From an uncultured Burkholderiales bacterium (GTDB taxonomy: Bacteria > Pseudomonadota > Gammaproteobacteria > Burkholderiales > Burkholderiaceae), in assembly GCA_903845315.1 (NCBI GenBank), contig CAIMWY010000403.1:1-7183 (forward strand): DNA of 7,183 bases, in the 5' to 3' direction. Positions within the stretch are counted from its first letter, which is position 1. The number at the start of each line of letters is the position of its first letter. Below, piece by piece: positions 1-6,958 of the stretch. The position numbers were made by a program, and so were the translations under genes. The notes under the pieces are model-generated. The model ran no database searches, was not told the DNA's origin, and saw only the letters and a program-made list of their open reading frames with translations.

Positions 1-258
1 GATGTGGAGCATTCGGTGCAAACCGCGAGCAGCGAGTTTGAAAAAGACTGGGCAGAAACGACCGCAGGTTTGACCGGTAACGAGTACACCCCGATAGAAA
101 CCCCTCCTCTGAGCTACCAACACCCAGGTAAAAAATGGCGCCTCAAGCGCGGCAGCGTGCCGCAGTGGTACAAGGCCCGCCAAGGTGTTCGTACCAAGGC
201 CCTTTCTGGCGCTGCCCGTGTGGCCCGCTTTCGTCCCGCTGTGAGGCCTGATGTCTGA
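1..258 (+). CDS. tatB: Sec-independent translocase protein TatB, C-terminal part (5' end outside window)
   Basis: TatB pairs with TatC to form the receptor that binds twin-arginine signal peptides at the inner membrane. Only the last 85 codons are visible, read from base 1 in frame with the stop at 256-258. The N-terminal membrane helix and amphipathic helix, which define the family, are upstream of the window. The visible part contains a segment resembling the end of the amphipathic region ([15 protein letters not shown]), a proline-rich linker and a strongly basic tail ([34 protein letters not shown]). I recognise this tail from Burkholderiales TatB proteins. The stop overlaps the tatC start by 8 bases, which supports the identification. 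The GTG at 4-6 is not the real start, because the frame stays open to the window edge. The identification leans on both the tail and the neighbour. Confidence 0.9.
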   Translation, partial: DVEHSVQTASSEFEKDWAETTAGLTGNEYTPIETPPLSYQHPGKKWRLKRGSVPQWYKARQGVRTKALSGAARVARFRPAVRPDV

Positions 259-1021
259 TACCCCTCCCCAAGACGAGTTAGCCGGCACCGAGCAACCCTT
301 TGTTCAACACCTGATTGAGTTGCGTGACCGTTTGGTCAAGTCAACCATTGCGGTGGCGATCGCCGGAGCTGTGTTGGCTATTTTTCCCGGGCCTGCCGAG
401 TTGTACGACTTGTTGGCAGCCCCGTTGGTCGCGCAGTTGCCCGCTGGCGCAACCTTGATCGCCACGTCGGTGATTTCGCCATTTTTGGTGCCACTCAAAA
501 TTTTGCTCATGGCCGCTTTTTTGCTGGCTTTGCCCTTGGTGCTGTATCAGGTGTGGGCCTTTGTGGCCCCGGGCTTGTATGCGCACGAAAAAAAGCTGGT
601 GTTGCCACTGGTGGTCTCCAGCACCTTGCTGTTCATGATTGGGGTGGCTTTTTGCTACTTCTTTGTGTTTGGCCAGGTGTTCAAGTTCATCCAAAGTTTT
701 GCCCCCAAAAGTATCACGGCGGCGCCTGACATTGAAGCTTACTTGAGTTTTGTGTTGACGATGTTCATTGCCTTTGGCTTGGCGTTTGAAGTGCCAATTG
801 TGGTGATTGTGTTGGCGCGCATGAAGGTGGTGAGCATTGAAAAGCTCAAAGGTTTTCGCTCTTATTTCATTGTGTTGGCATTCATCATTGCGGCCATCGT
901 GACCCCGCCAGATGTGGTGTCACAGTTGGCTTTGGCGATCCCGATGTGCGTCTTGTACGAAGTTGGCATCTGGGCTGCTCAGTTGTTCATCAAACATACC
1001 CAGGCGCCTGACGCTGAGTGA
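251..1021 (+). CDS. tatC: Sec-independent protein translocase TatC
   Basis: TatC is the polytopic core of the Tat translocase. It recognises the twin-arginine signal peptide and, with TatA and TatB, moves folded proteins across the inner membrane. The 256-residue product is the usual length. It shows the N-terminal cytoplasmic motif HLIELRDRL (20-28), with Glu23 and Arg25 matching E. coli Glu15 and Arg17. The first-loop motif [18 protein letters not shown] (99-116) includes Glu113, matching Glu103. FGLAFEVP (175-182) carries the intramembrane Glu180, and TPPDVVSQ (218-225) is also present. Six hydrophobic segments are apparent. The ATG at 251 lies inside the end of tatB, with a weak Shine-Dalgarno GTGAGG at 241-246, so translational coupling to tatB is likely. 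The likely client in view is the Rieske protein PetA downstream. Confidence 0.97.
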   Translation: MSDTPPQDELAGTEQPFVQHLIELRDRLVKSTIAVAIAGAVLAIFPGPAELYDLLAAPLVAQLPAGATLIATSVISPFLVPLKILLMAAFLLALPLVLYQVWAFVAPGLYAHEKKLVLPLVVSSTLLFMIGVAFCYFFVFGQVFKFIQSFAPKSITAAPDIEAYLSFVLTMFIAFGLAFEVPIVVIVLARMKVVSIEKLKGFRSYFIVLAFIIAAIVTPPDVVSQLALAIPMCVLYEVGIWAAQLFIKHTQAPDAE

Positions 1022-1038
1022 ACGCGTCTTAAAGCCCC

Positions 1039-2181
1039 ATGAAACGTCATTGGCAGCTTTTTTCTCAACTCGTCACTGTGGCGGTCGCGGTGTGGTTTGT
1101 GTTGGCCACGCTCAAGCCTGAATGGTTGAATCGGGCGCCACGAATTTCTGGCGTGAGCTTGCAAGAGGCTGCGCCTTTGCCCCCCGGTGCGGTCATGCCT
1201 GGCAGTTTGAGCCCTGCGGCGCGGCGCGCTGCACCTGCAGTGGTGAGCATTGCCACCACGCAGGCAGCAACGAAACCCCCTCCATCCAACGATCCTTGGT
1301 TTCGCTTTTTTTATGGCGATCGAGATGACGACGAACCCCAAGCAGGGTTAGGCAGCGGCGTGATTGTGAGCCCGGAAGGCTATATCTTGACCAACAACCA
1401 TGTGATCGAGGGTGCGGATGAAATTGAAGTCACCTTGAGTGACAGCCGCCGGGCACGTGCCACCGTGATTGGCACCGATCCCGAAACCGACTTGGCCATC
1501 TTGCGCATTCAACTCGATCGATTACCGGTGATCACGCTGGGCAACTCGGATGCGGCGCAGGTGGGAGACAAGGTGTTGGCGATAGGCAATCCCTTTGGCG
1601 TAGGGCAAACAGTGACCAGTGGCATTGTGTCGGCCTTGGGTCGCAATCAACTGGGGATCAACACGTTTGAGAACTTCATCCAAACCGATGCTGCCATCAA
1701 TCCAGGTAATTCAGGCGGTGCGCTGGTGGATGTGAATGGCAGTCTGCTGGGCATCAATACCGCCATCTATTCGCGCTCTGGCGGCAATATGGGCATCGGC
1801 TTTGCTATTCCTGTGTCCACCGCGCGGCAGGTGTTGGAAGGCATCGTGCGTGATGGCCAAGTGACCCGTGGCTGGGTGGGTGTAGAGCCCAATGAACTCA
1901 CCCCCGAGTTGGCCGAAACATTTGGCTTGAAAGACGTCGAGGGTGTGATCATCACGGGGGTGTTGCAAAACGCGCCCGCGGCCAAAGCTGGCTTGCGACC
2001 CGGTGATGTGTTGGTGCGTGTGGCGGGGGAGCCGGTACGTCATGTTGGCGAGCTGTTGACACGCATTGCCGCCTTGAGGCCTGGCGTGTCGGCCAAGCTA
2101 GACGTGATGCGTCGCAATCAAGCCTTGTCCTTGGAGGTGACGCCCACCCAGCGCCCCAAAACCAAGCCGGTGCAACGATGA
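1039..2181 (+). CDS. Membrane-anchored S1C serine protease, DegS/AlgW-like (HtrA family, one PDZ domain)
   Basis: This is a trypsin-like envelope protease of the HtrA family, 380 residues. Residues 9-24 form one hydrophobic helix with no clear cleavage site, so it is probably an inner-membrane anchor with the protease facing the periplasm. The catalytic triad is His121 (TNNHVIEG), Asp151 (PETDLAIL) and Ser225 (NPGNSGGAL). A single PDZ domain spans about 277-368. One anchor, a short LA loop (about 78-102, with the acidic run DRDDDE) and one PDZ match DegS/AlgW rather than DegP, which is soluble and has two PDZ domains. In that subfamily the protease cleaves an anti-sigma factor during envelope stress. 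Whether this one does so is inference, since no anti-sigma gene is in view. The gene starts 17 bases after tatC, has no clear Shine-Dalgarno, and its stop overlaps the next start as ATGA. degS is the closest familiar name. Confidence 0.93.
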   Translation: MKRHWQLFSQLVTVAVAVWFVLATLKPEWLNRAPRISGVSLQEAAPLPPGAVMPGSLSPAARRAAPAVVSIATTQAATKPPPSNDPWFRFFYGDRDDDEPQAGLGSGVIVSPEGYILTNNHVIEGADEIEVTLSDSRRARATVIGTDPETDLAILRIQLDRLPVITLGNSDAAQVGDKVLAIGNPFGVGQTVTSGIVSALGRNQLGINTFENFIQTDAAINPGNSGGALVDVNGSLLGINTAIYSRSGGNMGIGFAIPVSTARQVLEGIVRDGQVTRGWVGVEPNELTPELAETFGLKDVEGVIITGVLQNAPAAKAGLRPGDVLVRVAGEPVRHVGELLTRIAALRPGVSAKLDVMRRNQALSLEVTPTQRPKTKPVQR

Positions 2182-2951
2182 CTGAACCAATCAGTGTGTC
2201 GCGCAGTTTGCTGGTTGAGACTTGCAGCGACTTGTTGCAGCCTGCACGCTTCAAAGACTACGGGCCCAATGGCTTGCAGGTGGAAGGCAAAGAGCGAGTC
2301 CGACACATGGTGTCTGGGGTGACAGCCAGTCGGGCTTTGATTGAGGCGGCGATTGAAGCCAAAGCTGATGCAATTTTTGTTCACCATGGCTTGTTTTGGC
2401 GCGGCCAAGATGGCGCTGTGACGGGCTGGATGAAGCAGCGATTGGCCTTGCTGCTGGCGCATGACATCAATTTATTGGCTTACCACTTGCCCTTGGATGC
2501 GCACCCAAGCTTGGGCAACAACGCGCAATTGGGTCTGCGTTTAGGGCTGACAGTGCAAGGCACGTTTGGGGGCCAAGACTTAGGGCTATGGGGCGAACAA
2601 GCCCAAGGTCAGGTCTTCTCGTCGGTTGAAGTTTTGGCCCGCACCTTGACGCAGGTGTTACAGCGCCCTCCCGTGGTGGTGCCCGGTATGGTGCGCCCGA
2701 TTCGGCGCGTTGGTTGGTGCACGGGTGGGGCCCAAGGTTTTTTTGAAGCGGCCATTGCTGCTGGGGTGGATGCCTTCATCACGGGTGAAATTTCTGAACC
2801 CCAAGCACATTTGGCACGTGAAACAGGGGTGGCTTTTTTGGCCTGTGGGCACCATGCGACCGAGCGTTACGGTGCGCCTGCAGTTGCCGCGCATGTGGCC
2901 GCGCAGTTGGGATTGACGCACCAGTTTATTGACATTGATAACCCAGCCTGA
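2178..2951 (+). CDS. ybgI: YbgI/NIF3-family dinuclear metal-centre protein
   Basis: This 257-residue cytoplasmic protein matches E. coli YbgI almost motif for motif. Shared blocks are DYGPNGLQVEGKE (27-39), VHHGLFWRG (68-76), DINLLAYHLPLDAHPSLGNNAQL (96-118), WCTGGAQGF (180-188), GVDAFITGEISE (196-207) and GHHATERYG (224-232), ending in IDIDNPA. By comparison with YbgI, the two metal ions are bound by His69, His70, Asp107, His225 and Glu229, all present. The family forms ring-shaped hexamers. Its biochemical role is not settled: GTP cyclohydrolase I type 2 and other hydrolase activities have been suggested. The start codon overlaps the protease stop in the ATGA arrangement, pointing to coupled translation, and pdxA follows after 2 bases. 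Identity is secure; function is not. Confidence 0.95.
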   Translation: MTEPISVSRSLLVETCSDLLQPARFKDYGPNGLQVEGKERVRHMVSGVTASRALIEAAIEAKADAIFVHHGLFWRGQDGAVTGWMKQRLALLLAHDINLLAYHLPLDAHPSLGNNAQLGLRLGLTVQGTFGGQDLGLWGEQAQGQVFSSVEVLARTLTQVLQRPPVVVPGMVRPIRRVGWCTGGAQGFFEAAIAAGVDAFITGEISEPQAHLARETGVAFLACGHHATERYGAPAVAAHVAAQLGLTHQFIDIDNPA

Positions 2952-2953
2952 AG

Positions 2954-4024
2954 ATGCTTGCTGTTTTCAAGCCTATCGCTATCACGCTAGGAGATGCTGC
3001 TGGCATCGGTCCCGAAATCATTGCCATGGCTTTTCGCGATGCGCCCGAAAAAGTGCAAGGCTGCGTGGTGGTGGGCGACGTGGCTGTGATGCAGCGCGCG
3101 GTCGATGTGCTGACTGCAGCCCAACCCAGCGCGGAACGCATCAAATTGTTGGTGCTGTCACACCTGTCGGAGTTGTCTCAACCCTTGCCACCCCTGACCC
3201 TGCCGGTATTACAGGTGGGAGTGCCCTTGAACTTAGGGCAATTGCCGGCTTGGGGTTGCATCAGTGCGCTGGCGGGTCGCCTGGCGGCAGATGCGGTGGT
3301 GTGGGCTGCCCAAGCCGCCTTGCGGGGTGAAGTGGCGGCTTTGGTGACCGCTCCTGTGCATAAAGAAGCCTTGTTTGCGGCGGGTGTGCCGTTTCCAGGA
3401 CATACCGAGATATTGCAAGCCTGCGCAGCAGCCCATTTGGGTGTGTCAGTGGGGGATATGCCCGTGCGCATGATGTTGGCGAACCGCGAATTACGCACGG
3501 TGCTTGTGAGTATTCATGTGCCATTGCGGCAGGCCATTGAGGCGGTGACGTTTGACAATATTTTGCAGACTCTTCGTATCACCCATCTTGCCGAATTGGC
3601 GGCCACGGGACGAGTGCCGCACATGGGTGTAGCAGGTCTGAACCCCCATGCAGGCGAGGGCGGTCTGTTGGGGCGTGAGGAGCTAGACATCATCATCCCT
3701 GCCCTGCAACAAGCCCGTGCTGAAGGCTTGCATGTGAGCGGGCCGTTCGCGCCAGATACGGTTTTTATGCGGGCTCGTGCCAAAGGCGACCAGCCGGGTG
3801 AGTTTGATGTGGTGATTGCGATGTACCACGACCAAGGACTGATACCGGTCAAATATCTGGGGGTAGAGCAGGGGGTCAATGTCACCCTGGGTTTGCCCTT
3901 GATTCGGACAAGCCCCGACCATGGAACTGCCTTTGATTTGGCGGGCAAAGGTTGTGCCAGCCCTGCAAGTTTGTTAGGGTCATTGGCCGTGGCCCGCCGG
4001 ATGTCAGCGTGTGCAACAAGTTGA
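2954..4024 (+). CDS. pdxA: 4-hydroxythreonine-4-phosphate dehydrogenase PdxA (or PdxA2-type paralogue)
   Basis: PdxA oxidises 4-phosphohydroxy-L-threonine with NAD(P), and the product enters pyridoxal 5'-phosphate synthesis with PdxJ. The protein has 356 residues against about 329 in E. coli. Motifs are ITLGDAAGIGPE (10-21), VTAPVHKEAL (131-140), PGHTE (148-152), SIHVPLRQ (186-193), GLNPHAGEGG (228-237), AMYHDQGLIPVKYLG (289-303), GVNVTLGLPLIRTSPDHGTAFDLAGKG (307-333). The metal-binding histidines are His188, His232 and His292. The family usually has GDPAGIGPE; here the Pro is Ala. After GKG the sequence is CASPASL where IADPASL is typical. The extra length includes a segment around 160-170 and a short unconserved tail. 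The start follows ybgI by 2 bases. Related PdxA2 enzymes act on other 4-phosphorylated sugar acids, and sequence reading alone cannot separate the two. No pdxJ or ksgA neighbour is visible. Confidence 0.92.
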   Translation: MLAVFKPIAITLGDAAGIGPEIIAMAFRDAPEKVQGCVVVGDVAVMQRAVDVLTAAQPSAERIKLLVLSHLSELSQPLPPLTLPVLQVGVPLNLGQLPAWGCISALAGRLAADAVVWAAQAALRGEVAALVTAPVHKEALFAAGVPFPGHTEILQACAAAHLGVSVGDMPVRMMLANRELRTVLVSIHVPLRQAIEAVTFDNILQTLRITHLAELAATGRVPHMGVAGLNPHAGEGGLLGREELDIIIPALQQARAEGLHVSGPFAPDTVFMRARAKGDQPGEFDVVIAMYHDQGLIPVKYLGVEQGVNVTLGLPLIRTSPDHGTAFDLAGKGCASPASLLGSLAVARRMSACATS

Positions 4025-4047
4025 GCACGTTCCTTGGCTTGGTTGCA
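4012..4047 (+). repeat. Imperfect inverted repeat across the pdxA stop codon
   Basis: TGCAACAAG (4012-4020) can pair with CTTGGTTGCA (4038-4047), giving a 9-bp stem with one bulged G and a 17-base loop that contains the pdxA stop. No T-run follows, so it is not a standard intrinsic terminator. It may protect or end the upstream message in another way, or be chance. Confidence 0.35.
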
Positions 4048-4064
4048 GAGCGGTCAGCTACAAT
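4034..4064 (+). promoter_or_regulatory. Putative sigma-70 promoter for petABC
   Basis: TACAAT at 4059-4064 is a good -10 element, in the context GCTACAATAG that is common for housekeeping promoters in Burkholderiales. The -35 is weak. TTGGCT (4034-4039) gives a 19-base spacer and TTGGTT (4039-4044) only 14. Transcription would start near 4071, leaving a leader of roughly 35 bases before petA. The position, in the only sizeable gap between the upstream operon and petA, supports it. Confidence 0.5.
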
Positions 4065-4095
4065 AGGAGGTTAACCCAACCAGTGACAATTGTTT

Positions 4096-4100
4096 GAGGA
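4096..4100 (+). promoter_or_regulatory. petA ribosome binding site that fixes the ATG start
   Basis: GAGGA at 4096-4100 lies 5 bases before the ATG at 4106. An in-frame TTG at 4094-4096 would overlap this Shine-Dalgarno, so it cannot use it. The ATG start gives the N-terminus MSDTP, as expected for a Rieske protein. Confidence 0.75.
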
Positions 4101-4105
4101 ATTTC

Positions 4106-4705
4106 ATGAGTGACACCCCAGTAGACACCAGTAAACGCACGTGGCTGATTGCTTCCACTTGTGCAGGTGCAGTCGGCGGCGCAGCGGTGGCTGTCCCGTT
4201 TATCAGCTCGTTCCAACCGTCAGAAAAGGCCAAGGCTGCTGGTGCTGCCGTTGAGGTCGATATTTCGGCACTCAAGCCCGGTGAAAAAATGACGGTCGAA
4301 TGGCGTGGCAAACCAGTTTGGATTGTCAAGCGTACCCCTGAACAATTAGAAAGCCTGAGCAAGACAGAGACTCAGTTGGCCGACCCCAAATCAGAGCGCA
4401 AGCCTGCGGAATTCACCCCTGAATACGCGCGCAATCAAGCACGCTCAATCAAGCCGGAAATTTTTGTGGGTGTGGGTATCTGCACGCACTTGGGGTGTTC
4501 ACCTTCTGACAAATTTGCCTTGGGCGCGCAAGCTTCCTTGCCAGATGACTGGCAAGGTGGTTTCTTGTGCCCTTGCCATGGTTCGACCTTTGACATGGCG
4601 GGTCGCGTGTTTAAGAACAAACCTGCGCCTGACAACCTCGAAGTCCCGCCACACATGTACCTGTCCGACACCAAGTTGTTGATCGGTGAAGACAAGAAAG
4701 CCTGA
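4106..4705 (+). CDS. petA: Rieske iron-sulfur subunit of cytochrome bc1
   Basis: This subunit carries the 2Fe-2S cluster that takes the first electron from quinol at the Qo site and passes it to cytochrome c1. The protein has 199 residues. Cluster box 1 is C126-T-H128-L-G-C131 and box 2 is C155-P-C157-H158-G-S160. Ligands are Cys126, His128, Cys155 and His158, with Cys131 and Cys157 forming the usual disulfide. An uncleaved N-terminal anchor spans about 13-34. The Tat-type signal reads SKRTWLIAS (9-17), so the twin arginine is Lys-Arg. The small insertion typical of proteobacterial Rieske proteins lies between the boxes (132-152). petB follows after 11 bases, and the gene is first in the petABC operon, preceded by a probable promoter. 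Confidence 0.97.
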   Translation: MSDTPVDTSKRTWLIASTCAGAVGGAAVAVPFISSFQPSEKAKAAGAAVEVDISALKPGEKMTVEWRGKPVWIVKRTPEQLESLSKTETQLADPKSERKPAEFTPEYARNQARSIKPEIFVGVGICTHLGCSPSDKFALGAQASLPDDWQGGFLCPCHGSTFDMAGRVFKNKPAPDNLEVPPHMYLSDTKLLIGEDKKA

Positions 4706-4716
4706 TAGGACACACC

Positions 4717-6126
4717 ATGGCTGAATTCAAAGAAATTTCCCCTAACGCCAGCGCTGGCGAAAAACTGCTCAACTGGGTCGACAACCGTTTCCCGGCGTCC
4801 AAGCTCTACAAAGAGCACTTGTCTGAGTACTACGCACCGAAGAACTTCAACTTTTGGTATTTTTTCGGCTCGTTGGCACTGCTGGTGCTGGTGATCCAAA
4901 TCGTCACCGGCATTTTCTTGGTCATGCACTACAAGCCCGATGCTGCTTTGGCGTTTGGCTCGGTCGAGTACATCATGCGTGATGTGCCCTGGGGGTGGCT
5001 GATTCGTTACATGCACTCGACGGGTGCTTCTGCCTTCTTCGTGGTGGTGTACCTGCACATGTACCGAGGCTTGATTTACGGTTCGTACCGCAAACCCCGT
5101 GAGTTGGTGTGGGTGTTTGGTTGTGCCATTTTCTTGTGCCTGATGGCTGAAGCCTTTATGGGTTACCTGCTTCCTTGGGGCCAAATGTCCTATTGGGGCG
5201 CCCAGGTGATCGTGAACTTGTTTGCGGCGGTGCCTTTCGTGGGCCCCGATTTGGCTTTGCTGATTCGCGGTGACTATGTGGTGAGCGATGCCACACTGAA
5301 CCGTTTTTTCAGTTTCCACGTGATTGCAGTGCCTTTGGTTCTATTGGGCTTGGTGGTGGCGCACATCATCGCGCTGCATGAAGTGGGTTCGAACAACCCC
5401 GATGGCGTTGAGATCAAGGGCCCCAATGCACCGAAAGATGCGCACGGCCACCCGCTCGACGGCATTCCGTTTCACCCCTACTACACGGTGCATGACATCT
5501 TGGGCGTGAGCGGCTTCTTGTTGGTGTTCAGCGCAATCATTTTCTTCGCGCCTGAATTCGGTGGCTACTTCCTCGAATACAACAACTTTATTCCTGCTGA
5601 TCCGCTCAAAACGCCCCTGCATATCGCACCCGTTTGGTACTTCACGCCCTACTATTCGATGCTGCGTGCCATCACCAGCGAGATGATGTATGCCTTGATT
5701 GCCTGCGTGTTGGCTGGCGCCTTCTTGGGTGTGACCCGTGCCAAACTGTCGGGCTTGTTCAAAGGCGTGGTGATTGGTGGTGCTGTGGCGCTGGTGTTAA
5801 TGATGTTGTCGATCGACGCCAAGTTCTGGGGCGTGCTTGTGATGGGCGGTGCCGTGGTGATCTTGTTCTTCCTACCTTGGTTGGACAACTGTGGCGTCAA
5901 GTCCATCCGTTACCGTCCTGATTGGCACAAGTACCTCTATGGCATCTTTGTGATCAACTTTGTGGTGCTGGCTTACTTGGGGGTCCAACCTCCGTCACCT
6001 ATTGGTGAGCGCGTGTCTCAAGTAGGCACCTTGTTTTACTTCGGGTTCTTTCTCTTGATGCCTTGGTGGAGTTGCCTAGGCCAGACCAAGCCGGTTCCTG
6101 ACCGTGTGACGTTTGCCCCTCATTGA
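4717..6126 (+). CDS. petB: Cytochrome b subunit of the bc1 complex
   Basis: This is the central membrane subunit, with hemes bL and bH and the Qo and Qi quinone sites. The 469-residue length fits a full eight-helix bacterial cytochrome b, not a split b6/subunit IV. Heme ligands are His100 and His114 in helix B (13 residues between) and His201 and His216 in helix D (14 between, as in bacteria). By homology 100/201 hold bL and 114/216 hold bH. GYLLPWGQMSYWGA (149-162) marks the Qo region. The Qo motif in the ef loop is PVWY (305-308) rather than PEWY. A hydrophilic loop (221-262) follows helix D, and the C-terminus (after about 380) adds further hydrophobic segments. The Shine-Dalgarno TAGGA is at 4706-4710, 6 bases before the ATG. 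Confidence 0.98.
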   Translation: MAEFKEISPNASAGEKLLNWVDNRFPASKLYKEHLSEYYAPKNFNFWYFFGSLALLVLVIQIVTGIFLVMHYKPDAALAFGSVEYIMRDVPWGWLIRYMHSTGASAFFVVVYLHMYRGLIYGSYRKPRELVWVFGCAIFLCLMAEAFMGYLLPWGQMSYWGAQVIVNLFAAVPFVGPDLALLIRGDYVVSDATLNRFFSFHVIAVPLVLLGLVVAHIIALHEVGSNNPDGVEIKGPNAPKDAHGHPLDGIPFHPYYTVHDILGVSGFLLVFSAIIFFAPEFGGYFLEYNNFIPADPLKTPLHIAPVWYFTPYYSMLRAITSEMMYALIACVLAGAFLGVTRAKLSGLFKGVVIGGAVALVLMMLSIDAKFWGVLVMGGAVVILFFLPWLDNCGVKSIRYRPDWHKYLYGIFVINFVVLAYLGVQPPSPIGERVSQVGTLFYFGFFLLMPWWSCLGQTKPVPDRVTFAPH

Positions 6127-6147
6127 GATTCACGGAGCACATTCACC

Positions 6148-6906
6148 ATGAAAAAAATTATTCTTAGCTTGGCGCTTGTTCTTGGCGTGGTCACGGGTGC
6201 GCAAGCATCTGGTGGTGACACCATCGCATGGGATAAAGCGCCCAACAAAACCAATGATTTGGCAGCCTTGCAAAACGGTGCCAAATTGTTTGTGAACCAT
6301 TGCCTGAACTGCCATTCGGCAGCGTTCATGCGTTACAACCGCCTGACCGACATTGGTTTGACTGAGCAACAGATCAAAGATAACCTTTTGTTCTCCACTG
6401 AAAAAGTGGGCGAGACCATGAAGGCCAACATAGATCCAAAACAGGCCAAAGAGTGGTTCGGCGCCAATCCGCCAGATTTGACGGTGATTGCGCGTTCGCG
6501 TGCAGGCCATGGCGGCACAGGGGCGGATTACCTCTACACCTACATGCGCACTTTCTACCGTGATGAAACCAAAGCCACGGGCTGGAACAATCTGGTCTTC
6601 CCCAATGTAGGCATGCCCCACGTGTTGTGGGAAATACAAGGCGTGCGTCGCCCGATCTACGAAGCGCATGAAGAACACGGTCATGCCGTGCAGGTGTTCA
6701 AGGGTTGGGAGCAAGTCACGCCTGGCACCATGACACCTTTGCAGTATGACCAAGCCATGGGCGACTTGGTGGGGTATTTGCAGTGGATGGCCGAGCCTGC
6801 TCAAAATACCCGTGTCCGCATTGGTGTGTGGGTACTGCTGTTCTTGCTTGGATTCATGGTCATTGCTTGGCGCCTGAACGCTTCGTTCTGGAAAGATATC
6901 AAGTAA
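6148..6906 (+). CDS. petC: Cytochrome c1 subunit of the bc1 complex
   Basis: This subunit accepts electrons from the Rieske cluster and donates them to soluble or membrane cytochrome c. The 252-residue precursor has a Sec signal peptide (1-20, MKKIILSL start, AQA end) that probably leaves Ser21 as the mature N-terminus. The heme c attachment site is C52-L-N-C55-H56, giving His56 as one axial ligand. Met156 in NVGMPHVLW (153-161) is the likely second ligand. Other cytochrome c1 features are FMRYNRL (60-66) and WFGANPPDLTVIARSR (103-118). One C-terminal helix (about 224-241) anchors the periplasmic domain, and a short basic tail follows. The gene lies 21 bases after petB with a modest Shine-Dalgarno (CGGAG, 6133-6137), and is last in the operon before an intrinsic terminator. 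Confidence 0.97.
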   Translation: MKKIILSLALVLGVVTGAQASGGDTIAWDKAPNKTNDLAALQNGAKLFVNHCLNCHSAAFMRYNRLTDIGLTEQQIKDNLLFSTEKVGETMKANIDPKQAKEWFGANPPDLTVIARSRAGHGGTGADYLYTYMRTFYRDETKATGWNNLVFPNVGMPHVLWEIQGVRRPIYEAHEEHGHAVQVFKGWEQVTPGTMTPLQYDQAMGDLVGYLQWMAEPAQNTRVRIGVWVLLFLLGFMVIAWRLNASFWKDIK

Positions 6907-6931
6907 CCCAACGACGATGGCGGGCTTGTTG

Positions 6932-6958
6932 CCTGTCATCACCTCACGGAGTGACAGG
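6932..6958 (+). promoter_or_regulatory. Hairpin competing with the petC-sspA terminator
   Basis: CCTGTCA (6932-6938) is perfectly complementary to TGACAGG (6952-6958), giving a 7-bp stem with a 13-base loop. The 3' arm lies inside the 5' arm of the terminator stem, so the two structures exclude each other. The pairing is direct from sequence; any antiterminator role is inference. Confidence 0.5.

Noticed and set aside
4..6. GTG at 4 as a start for a small gene ending at 258
   Set aside because: The frame continues to the window edge and the product is the C-terminal part of TatB, so the gene is truncated rather than short.
3948..4024. Possible frameshift or decay at the pdxA 3' end, because the tail after AGKG is unusual
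   Set aside because: The alternative frames do not restore a better ending, the total length is adequate, and all metal ligands and the HGTAFDLAGKG motif are intact. The tail is simply poorly conserved.
4094..4105. TTG at 4094 as the petA start
   Set aside because: The codon overlaps the Shine-Dalgarno GAGGA that serves the ATG at 4106, and the extra residues (MRNF) are not expected for a Rieske N-terminus.
4435..5319. 294-codon open frame on the minus strand across petA and petB
   Set aside because: It is antisense to two well-supported genes, rich in His and Gln as expected from reverse reading of biased codons, spans the petA-petB junction, and shows no recognisable domain.
6130..6942. 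270-codon open frame on the minus strand across petC
   Set aside because: It is antisense to cytochrome c1, with no family motif. Its start lies in the terminator region and it has no promoter I can support.
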